22,494 bases of DNA, taken from Actinomycetota bacterium (GTDB lineage: Bacteria > Actinomycetota > Actinomycetes > Actinomycetales > Microbacteriaceae). The notes under the pieces are model-generated. The model was not told the origin of the DNA, searched no databases, and saw only the letters and a list, made by a program, of their open reading frames with translations. Position 1 is the first letter of the stretch; every line of letters begins with the position of its first letter. Below, in pieces: positions 16,569 through 22,494 of this stretch. The stretch covers positions 1 through 22,494 of the forward strand of contig WLFX01000002.1 in assembly GCA_009703545.1 (NCBI GenBank), in the 5' to 3' direction. The translations under genes and the position numbers were made by a program.

Positions 16569-16920
16569 GAACCGCGAGAAGGTCGATGACGAAGACGAGC
16601 GTCTGACCAGAGAGCCGGTGGCCTCCCCCAGCGGGACCATAGGCCCACATCGGGGGACAAATGAGTTTCCTGCGACCGCCGACCTTCATTCCGGGGATGC
16701 CTTCTTGCCAACCGCGAATCAAACCGTTGAGCGGGAATTCGATGCTTTCGCCGCGATTCCACGACGCATCGAACTCTTCGCCCTCGAAGGTCACACCGAG
16801 GTAGTGAACTTCAACGTTTCCTCCAGGAGTTGCCTCGTCGCCTTCACCAACCGTGATGTCTTCGATGACGAGTTCCGTCGGCTCTGGTCCAAGGGTGGGT
16901 TCGATTTCAGGCTTAATCAT
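16564..16920 (-). CDS. FKBP-type peptidyl-prolyl cis-trans isomerase
   Basis: A 118-residue single-domain FKBP, predicted cytoplasmic because no signal peptide is seen. Typical blocks are VEVHYLGVTFEGEEFDASWNRG, FPLNGLIRGWQEGIPGMKVGGRRKL, and a C-terminal VFVIDLLAV strand. The start is the ATG at 16920 with GAGGAG upstream; the longer in-frame reading to 17076 lies inside rpe and has no family similarity. It overlaps the end of rpe by 8 nt, so it is co-transcribed and perhaps coupled. The position is unusual: in related genomes I recall histidine genes between rpe and trpE. The substrate is unknown. Confidence 0.92.
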   Translation of the reverse strand: MIKPEIEPTLGPEPTELVIEDITVGEGDEATPGGNVEVHYLGVTFEGEEFDASWNRGESIEFPLNGLIRGWQEGIPGMKVGGRRKLICPPMWAYGPAGGGHRLSGQTLVFVIDLLAVR

Positions 16921-17593
16921 TGTGCTCCTCGTGATGTGAATGTTCTCGGGCAATCCTACGGAGATTCTCGATGGCGAATGCGGGATTGTCCGCACCGTAG
17001 ACCGCAGACCCCGCGACGAATGTGTCCGCGCCCGCCTCCGCAGCGAGTTCGATTGTGAGCGCGTCGACTCCGCCATCGACCTGAATCCAGAAGTCAGTGC
17101 CGGTCGTGGCGCGAAAAGCGGCGACGGCGCGCACCTTGTCCATCTGGTCCGTCATAAACTTTTGACCACCGAACCCCGGCTCAACCGTCATCACGAGAAT
17201 CTGATCGAAGTGGTGGGCGATCTCTTCGACGTCTGAAAAGTGTGTTGCCGGCTTGAGCGCCAATCCAACCCTCGAGCCAATCGAACGGATGACCGCAGCA
17301 GTGGCGACGGGATCTCTCGTTGCCTCGATATGGAGCGTGACAGATTCTGCACCCAACTCGGCGTAGCCCGGCGCCCAGCGATCCTGATCGGCAATCATCA
17401 AGTGAACGTCGAGAGGAATTGGTGACGTCGACTTGATGCGTTCCACCATTTGCGGACCAAAAGTGAGATTCGGAACAAAGTGATTGTCCATGACATCAAC
17501 GTGGGCGAAATCGGCGTTGTCAATCCGCGCGAGATCGTGTGCCATATTGGCGAAATCGGCGCTCAGAATGCTGGGGTTAATTCGAACGGTCAT
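16913..17593 (-). CDS. rpe: Ribulose-phosphate 3-epimerase
   Basis: Interconverts ribulose 5-phosphate and xylulose 5-phosphate in the pentose phosphate pathway; 226 residues. Metal ligands and catalytic residues are visible: H31 and D33 in FAHVDVMD, H64 in LDVHLM and D173 in IQVDGGV. The flexible loop MTVEPGFGGQKF is at 135-146. The last residues, REHSHHEEHND, are polar and His-rich. The ATG start has no good Shine-Dalgarno; TAGCCT lies at -13 to -8, overlapping the rsmB stop, and might be a promoter for a nearly leaderless message. It is 10 bp after rsmB. Confidence 0.97.
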   Translation of the reverse strand: MTVRINPSILSADFANMAHDLARIDNADFAHVDVMDNHFVPNLTFGPQMVERIKSTSPIPLDVHLMIADQDRWAPGYAELGAESVTLHIEATRDPVATAAVIRSIGSRVGLALKPATHFSDVEEIAHHFDQILVMTVEPGFGGQKFMTDQMDKVRAVAAFRATTGTDFWIQVDGGVDALTIELAAEAGADTFVAGSAVYGADNPAFAIENLRRIAREHSHHEEHND

Positions 17594-17603
17594 TGGCGTC
17601 AGG

Positions 17604-18932
17604 CTATCGCGTCCGACGAATCAACTGGATGAACATCGCATCGGTGTGGTGTCGATGCGGATACAACTGCACGGCACTCCCGCGCTGTGCGTTGAGAATA
17701 GACGGGGCGACGGTCGTGAGGATCGTTGCCGTGTCAACCGTTTCGGCTTCGGGGTGTTCAGCGATAGACGCGGCGACGACCTCGGTCGTTTCAGCCGCGA
17801 GCGGCGAACAAGTCACGTAGGCCACGACTCCACCGACGGTGAGGCTGCCGATCGCACCGGAGAGCAATTCGCGCTGCAACGGCACCAAATCAACCAGGTC
17901 GTCCGGCTGCTTTCGCCATCTCGACTCCGCACGCCGACGAAGCGAACCGAGACCCGTGCACGGCGCATCGACGAGAATGCGGTCGAACGTGTTCGAGTTC
18001 TCTGCACACAATTCGCGACCGTCGCGGACTGACACTGCGACGCTGTCGCCGAAGGGTGCCAGCGAACGACGCACGAGTTCGGCGCGATGTGGCAGGACTT
18101 CATTTGCCTCGAGGGAAACGCCATGGGGGTTTCCTGTGGCGGCAAGCAACGCAGTTTTACCCCCCGGCCCTGCACAGAGATCCAGCCAACGCTCGTTCGG
18201 TTGAATGGGGAACGCATGCGTCAGAACCAAAACAGCGAGTTGCGAACCCTCGTCCTGGACGCGAACCACCCCGTCGGAAATGCCCGCGACATCGGACAGA
18301 GACCCGCCTTCAGATCGAAATCCGTATGGCGAGTATTCGGTGTGTTGTGCGCCGACGGGACGAATTGCAAGACCAGGGAGTGCGATGAGCGTCGGAACCG
18401 GCGGCTCATTGTTGGCGGACAGAAGGTCTGAAACTTCACCAGCTCCGACCAATTCGATGAATTCTCTGACTATCCATTCGGGGTGCGAGTGGCGCACCGC
18501 GAGCGCATGGGTCTCAGATGCGTTTTCGGTCACAGTTGCGATCCATTCCTCTGCTGTACGGCGTGACACAGCCCGAAGAGTTGCGTTCACGAACCCCGCC
18601 GCGCGTCGAAATCGACGATTCGCCTGATTGACCCACTCGTTGATGATGTGTGGCGGGTCACGGCGCACCAGGAGCTCGTAGGTGGCAAGGCGCAAAAGGT
18701 CACGTACGTCAGAATCGACGCGCTCGAGCGGTCCGTTCACGCATTCATCGAGCACAGCGTCCAATAATCCGCGCCAGCGCAACGCGCCGTAAGTGAGGTC
18801 CGTCGCATGACCAGAGTCACGTGAACTCAGGCGCGCATCACGAATCGCACTCGGAAGAATGAGATTCGAATAGGCGTCATCATCTCGCACACGGGCCGTA
18901 ACATCCAGCGCGACTTCTCGCGCAGTCGTCAT
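17604..18932 (-). CDS. rsmB: 16S rRNA (cytosine-967-C5)-methyltransferase
   Basis: Methylates C967 (E. coli numbering) of 16S rRNA using S-adenosylmethionine; 442 residues. The N-terminal NusB-like helical domain covers about 1-145. The Rossmann domain has the SAM loop LDLCAGPGGKT (250-260), VDAPCTGLGSLRRR with C325, and YVTCSPL with the nucleophile C375. Its ATG overlaps the fmt stop by 4 nt (ATGA). The RsmB assignment over other RsmB/NOP2 members rests on the NusB-like domain and the fmt neighbour. Confidence 0.95.
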   Translation of the reverse strand: MTTAREVALDVTARVRDDDAYSNLILPSAIRDARLSSRDSGHATDLTYGALRWRGLLDAVLDECVNGPLERVDSDVRDLLRLATYELLVRRDPPHIINEWVNQANRRFRRAAGFVNATLRAVSRRTAEEWIATVTENASETHALAVRHSHPEWIVREFIELVGAGEVSDLLSANNEPPVPTLIALPGLAIRPVGAQHTEYSPYGFRSEGGSLSDVAGISDGVVRVQDEGSQLAVLVLTHAFPIQPNERWLDLCAGPGGKTALLAATGNPHGVSLEANEVLPHRAELVRRSLAPFGDSVAVSVRDGRELCAENSNTFDRILVDAPCTGLGSLRRRAESRWRKQPDDLVDLVPLQRELLSGAIGSLTVGGVVAYVTCSPLAAETTEVVAASIAEHPEAETVDTATILTTVAPSILNAQRGSAVQLYPHRHHTDAMFIQLIRRTR

Positions 18933-19831
18933 TCAAACACCACGCTAGCGCGTTGTCCTCGAGCCCACGCCATCGCCGACATTGCAATTTTTCCGGCCGG
19001 CTTGACCTCCAACAATTCAACGGACGATTCGGCTGTTCCTACATACACACGGCCATCACTGACAACGACATTGCCTCGCGGGAACGGTGGGCCAATCTGA
19101 CTGGCAACTCCAAGAACTGCTAGCACGTCCCCGTGGCATGTCGTGTGTGCACCCGGTTCGCGGGTTACGGCTCGTATTCGTTGGATTACCGTTGCCGCGC
19201 CGAGAGACCAGTCAATCCGACCATCTTCGCGGGTCAACTTCGGCGCAAAACTAGGTTCGCCAATCTGCGCGACTGCACTGATCGCGTCGGTCGTGATCAA
19301 ACGGAGAGTTCCAATGAATTCATCCGTCGTGCTCGTCGCGAGTCGGGTTAGTGCGTCGGATGCGGTCTCGTCGTCCTCAAACGGGACTGTTCGGCTGAAG
19401 TACACAGGTCCGGCATCAAGTTCATCCACGAGACGAAAAATGGAGATGCCCGTGGAGGGCTCTCCGTCCCACATCGCCCGTTGCACCGGAGCCGCTCCGC
19501 GATATTTTGGCAATACAGAGAAATGGACATTGACCCATCCATGGGCAGGTACATCGAGTAGCCGTCGCGGCACCATTCCCCCATAGGCGACAACCACGGC
19601 AATTTCCACCTCCGGAATGTCGACGTCACGGAGAGAGTTGGTTTTAATGACCGTGAGGTCTAGTTCTTCAGCGACCGTCGCAATCGCCGTGGGGGTCAGC
19701 ACACCCTTTCGACCCTGACGTGAGTCCTCCCTCGTGATCACCGCACGAATATCGAACTGAGCGTCGTGGAGTGCCCGCAAATACGGTTCCGCAACATCGG
19801 GGCTACCCGCGAAAACGATGGGTGTACTCAT
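18929..19831 (-). CDS. fmt: Methionyl-tRNA formyltransferase
   Basis: Formylates initiator Met-tRNA using 10-formyltetrahydrofolate; 300 residues, normal for the family. The active site is N101, H103 and D139 (WVNVHFSVLPKYRGAAP, then ELDAGPV). The C-terminal tRNA-binding domain starts near 205. The ATG start lacks an obvious Shine-Dalgarno; it is 12 bp after priA, so coupling to upstream translation may help. Operon with priA and rsmB. Confidence 0.97.
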   Translation of the reverse strand: MSTPIVFAGSPDVAEPYLRALHDAQFDIRAVITREDSRQGRKGVLTPTAIATVAEELDLTVIKTNSLRDVDIPEVEIAVVVAYGGMVPRRLLDVPAHGWVNVHFSVLPKYRGAAPVQRAMWDGEPSTGISIFRLVDELDAGPVYFSRTVPFEDDETASDALTRLATSTTDEFIGTLRLITTDAISAVAQIGEPSFAPKLTREDGRIDWSLGAATVIQRIRAVTREPGAHTTCHGDVLAVLGVASQIGPPFPRGNVVVSDGRVYVGTAESSVELLEVKPAGKIAMSAMAWARGQRASVVFE

Positions 19832-19843
19832 GTGTTCATTGTT

Positions 19844-21685
19844 TCAGTCATTGTCTACGTCGTCGAAAATTGTGAGGTCGTCACAATGGACGCGAATCCC
19901 CGTCGCGTTCTTTGAGACGGTGTGAACACGAATGGCGGAAATCACAGTGGGTGCCGATCGATAGTCAACCAGAATAACGATTCGGAACGAATCGCCATCC
20001 TTCGCGGGTCCCATCACGCGGTGACCCGTCACCTCATCGAGTTCACGAACGGCTTGAAGATCCGCGATGGTTCCGCGCACGGCGATGGCTCGACTCGACG
20101 GTGGAAATCCCAGAGCGCGTCGTTCCCGCAACTCTGTCTCGACGATTGACTCCCATTGGTTTGTCGCGAAAAGACTGGCGAAAGCACCATCAACGTTAGC
20201 CAGCACAACGGAAGCGTCATCCGCCGCGAGACCGGCCGCATGACCCCACCACCGCAGACAATTCTCTGAGGTGCGTAGCCCCGGGCGTTGTAGTTCCTTG
20301 TCTCCGTCAACGATGAGGACCGCCTCATATCCGCCAGCGACGATTGGCTCGGCTCCGCGCGTCGCGATGACGAGTGAAGGGCGACGCGGAACTTCGAGGG
20401 CGCGGTGTTCGCCGTCTGCGACCACAACTGGCACGCCCGGAAATGCTCGTCCCAATTCTTCGGCAGTGCGAACCGATCCGACCCCGGACCATGCCGTCTC
20501 ACGCCCCGAACAGTGAGAGCACTTCACGCCGATGGGCGCTAGTCCACAGACTCGACACAGCACTGTTCCGTCGCGATTTCCCGACAACAAGGAACGACAC
20601 GTTCCGCACCGGTGAGGAGTTCTACAATCGGCACACACGACCTGTGGCGTGAAGCCTGGGCGCGAGACTTGTACAAGAACCGGACCACGTTCCAATGCGG
20701 CGCGCAATACTCGCCATCCGCTGGTGGGGATGCGCGCCCGCGAGGCAAAACCGTCGTCCGTAACGTCGTTCGCTAACATGACCGTTGGCCTGACCGGGAT
20801 CGTTGTCGTTGGCTCAACAAAACCGAGTTCGACGAAGCGGGCCGATTCGACCGACGGTGTAATCGACGCGAAGACGAGCCTTCCACCCTCAATCGAATTT
20901 CGAACGACTGCCGCGTCCCTCGCGTGAACGTAGGGAGTATGTGGCTCTTCTAGCAATGGGTCGGATTCATCGACGACGACAAGGAGCTCGAGGTCGACCA
21001 CCGGAGCATAGACCGCAGCTCGCGTCCCGATGACGACCCGTGCCTCACCCGAAAGGATGTCAAGGTAGCGCCCGTAACGTTCCGACGGAGTCCCCGACGA
21101 ATCGACGGTAACGTGCGGTACGTCCTCCAGAGCGCGACTGAGGAGCGCAAGGTCACGCCAATCGGGCACAACAACTATCACTCCAGCCTCGGCAACTCTG
21201 ACAAGATCCGCTATTTGGCTAAGCGAGCGGAGAGTTGGTCCCTGAGTGGTTTCTGACACGCCGGCGTCAAGACTCATCACCGAGCGAATGGACGGACGCG
21301 GGGTCGGCATCACGTGTGCGGCGATTGAACGCCCTTTTTCTATTCGAACGCCACGTTTGGGAATCGCAACTCGTAGCACATCGGCCACCCCGCCGCCGTT
21401 ACGGTCCGCGACAGTTCGCGCGAGTACCCACAATGCCGGAGTTAGCACAGGTACGGAACCGTTTGCCGACTCGATTTCAGACAAGGAAACTCCCGGGGTC
21501 GGCGTATCCGAGATGTCGACAACATAGGCGTCAATGCGCCGAGAGCCGCCTTTGCCCAGCGGCACCCGGACCCTGCCACCGACGACAACCTCGTCTGAAA
21601 GTTCGTCTGGTATCAGATAGTCGAGTAACCGGTCGAGTCGCGGCACGGGCGATTCAACAATGACATGGGCAACGCGTCGCGACAC
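19844..21685 (-). CDS. priA: Primosomal protein N', ATPase-deficient type
   Basis: A replication-restart protein recognising forked DNA; 613 residues from the GTG at 21685, 2 bp after metK. A longer in-frame reading to 21745 overlaps metK and adds nothing family-like. The N-terminal DNA-binding domain (about 1-100) contains VPRLDRLLDYLIP. In the helicase core the Walker A GxxGSGKT is missing, and the DEAH-like motif II reads VVDESDPLLEEP, so it is unlikely to hydrolyse ATP; this is usual in actinobacterial PriA. The zinc module is intact with four CxxC pairs (about 349-391: CADC, CGTC, CRVC, CSHC). It is not the HisA/TrpF isomerase also called PriA in actinobacteria. AGG 5 nt before the GTG is a weak ribosome site. 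Confidence 0.93.
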   Translation of the reverse strand: MSRRVAHVIVESPVPRLDRLLDYLIPDELSDEVVVGGRVRVPLGKGGSRRIDAYVVDISDTPTPGVSLSEIESANGSVPVLTPALWVLARTVADRNGGGVADVLRVAIPKRGVRIEKGRSIAAHVMPTPRPSIRSVMSLDAGVSETTQGPTLRSLSQIADLVRVAEAGVIVVVPDWRDLALLSRALEDVPHVTVDSSGTPSERYGRYLDILSGEARVVIGTRAAVYAPVVDLELLVVVDESDPLLEEPHTPYVHARDAAVVRNSIEGGRLVFASITPSVESARFVELGFVEPTTTIPVRPTVMLANDVTDDGFASRARIPTSGWRVLRAALERGPVLVQVSRPGFTPQVVCADCRTPHRCGTCRSLLSGNRDGTVLCRVCGLAPIGVKCSHCSGRETAWSGVGSVRTAEELGRAFPGVPVVVADGEHRALEVPRRPSLVIATRGAEPIVAGGYEAVLIVDGDKELQRPGLRTSENCLRWWGHAAGLAADDASVVLANVDGAFASLFATNQWESIVETELRERRALGFPPSSRAIAVRGTIADLQAVRELDEVTGHRVMGPAKDGDSFRIVILVDYRSAPTVISAIRVHTVSKNATGIRVHCDDLTIFDDVDND

Positions 21686-21687
21686 AG

Positions 21688-22494
21688 TTACCTGGTTTCG
21701 GCAAGAGCCGCACGAATGGCGTCGACGCGATCGAGACGCTCCCACGTGAAGTTCTCTCCCTCACGACCGAAATGCCCGTAGGTTGCTGTCTCGCGAAAAT
21801 TTCGATTGAGAAGGTCCAAGTCACGGATGATGGCGGCTGGACGCAAATCGAAAACAGATTCGAGCACGCGTTGAATCGTCTCTAGAGGCACCGTCTCCGT
21901 GCCAAATGCTTCGACATATAGTCCAATCGGTTCAGCGACTCCGATCGCATAGGCGACCTGTACCTCGAGCCGGTCGGCCAACCCAGCGGCAACCGCGTTT
22001 TTTGCGACCCACCGCATCGCATACGCCCCCGAACGGTCAACCTTTGACGGGTCTTTCCCTGAAAACGCTCCTCCCCCGTGCCGAGAAGCGCCACCGTAGG
22101 TGTCAACGATGATTTTACGGCCAGTCAAGCCAGCATCGCTTCCCGGTCCGCCGTGCTCAAAAGACCCGGACGGATTGATGAAATACGCCACAGAATTCAT
22201 ATCGAGACCCGAGCCCGTGAAAACAGGATCGATGACGTGTTCACGAATATCTTCGGACATTCGCTCCTGCGAGATGGGTAGTCCCTCGATGTTTGGCGCA
22301 TGTTGTGAGGAGATGACGATGGTGTCGACGCTACGGGGTACCTGCCCGTCGTACCCGATGGTCACCTGGGTTTTCCCATCCGGTCGAAGATACGAAAGGA
22401 TGCCCGATTTACGAACATGCTCGAGTCGTTCTGCCAGGCGGTGCGCGTAGAAGATCGGAGCGGGCATAAACACCGACGTTTCCGTGCACGCATA
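21688..22494 (-). CDS. metK: S-adenosylmethionine synthetase (N-terminus beyond right edge)
   Basis: Makes S-adenosylmethionine from methionine and ATP. The last 268 residues are visible, starting [14 protein letters not shown], the segment that follows the ATP-binding region; about 120-130 N-terminal residues are cut off by the edge. [20 protein letters not shown] and the glycine-rich signature [19 protein letters not shown] are intact, and the C-terminal domain has [18 protein letters not shown]. The GTG at 22473 is internal, not the start. It is the most upstream gene visible of the minus-strand run and abuts priA. Confidence 0.97.
   Translation of the reverse strand, partial: YACTETSVFMPAPIFYAHRLAERLEHVRKSGILSYLRPDGKTQVTIGYDGQVPRSVDTIVISSQHAPNIEGLPISQERMSEDIREHVIDPVFTGSGLDMNSVAYFINPSGSFEHGGPGSDAGLTGRKIIVDTYGGASRHGGGAFSGKDPSKVDRSGAYAMRWVAKNAVAAGLADRLEVQVAYAIGVAEPIGLYVEAFGTETVPLETIQRVLESVFDLRPAAIIRDLDLLNRNFRETATYGHFGREGENFTWERLDRVDAIRAALAETR

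Noticed and set aside
16485..16640. A longer TrpE start
   Set aside because: The extra 52 residues are low complexity and overlap the FKBP gene; perfect AGGAGG marks the ATG at 16484.
16921..17076. A longer FKBP start inside rpe
   Set aside because: The extension is basic shadow sequence of rpe; the ATG at 16920 has GAGGAG upstream.
19844..21685. Reading priA as the phosphoribosyl isomerase that supplies TrpF activity
   Set aside because: The protein is 613 residues with CxxC zinc pairs and a degenerate helicase core, so it is primosomal N'; the shared gene name is a coincidence.
21686..21745. A longer PriA start inside metK
   Set aside because: The added residues (Ser/Arg/Cys-rich) are not PriA-like and overlap metK; the GTG at 21685 begins the family sequence.
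1..22494. CRISPR array, insertion sequence, prophage or defence island
   Set aside because: No regularly spaced repeats, transposase, integrase or terminal inverted repeats were seen; nearly all sequence is accounted for by conserved housekeeping genes.

Overview
This window is a core-metabolism stretch of an actinobacterial chromosome, most probably a member of the Microbacteriaceae (order Micrococcales) with a compact, moderate-GC genome. Base composition is mid-50s percent GC by eye; I did not count it. The assignment rests on gene order (metK-priA-fmt-rsmB-rpe ... trpE-trpC-trpB-trpA-lgt-gltB-gltD-pyk, then an ANTAR response regulator and polA), on an ATPase-less actinobacterial type of PriA, on a DNA polymerase I whose proofreading site has decayed, and on many GTG starts. 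I see no mobile element, phage gene, CRISPR array or rRNA.

Layout from left to right. At 1-1913 (minus) lies polA, cut by the left edge inside the polymerase domain. At 1955-2688 (plus) is a two-gene unit, a MenI/PaaI-type hotdog thioesterase and a small ABM-fold protein, joined by an ATGA overlap. At 2685-3275 (minus) is a PdtaR-like ANTAR response regulator, convergent with that unit and sharing its stop region. A tRNA-Leu(CAA) with its own terminator sits at 3308-3390 (plus). From 3433 to the right edge every gene is on the minus strand and closely packed. In transcription order these are metK (N-terminus cut off), priA, fmt, rsmB, rpe, an FKBP-type prolyl isomerase, trpE, a small membrane protein, trpC, trpB, trpA, lgt, gltB, gltD and pyk. 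Most gaps are under 30 bp, and several genes overlap by 1, 4 or 8 nt.

How the genes work together. trpE, trpC, trpB and trpA supply most of the tryptophan pathway; trpD, trpG and a TrpF activity must be encoded elsewhere. gltB and gltD form NADPH glutamate synthase. priA, fmt and rsmB serve replication restart, translation initiation and rRNA methylation. rpe and pyk belong to central carbon metabolism, metK makes S-adenosylmethionine, and lgt lipidates prelipoproteins.

The most interesting features are regulatory rather than new genes. The polA and pdtaR starts share a near-identical block in which a TAGGCT -10 hexamer sits exactly 7-12 nt upstream of a GTG codon, as expected for leaderless mRNAs. 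The same hexamer recurs upstream of lgt and, on the plus strand, near the thioesterase. There is also an inverted repeat just upstream of trpE, and an FKBP gene occupies the place where relatives usually carry histidine genes. I found no convincing previously undescribed multi-gene system.
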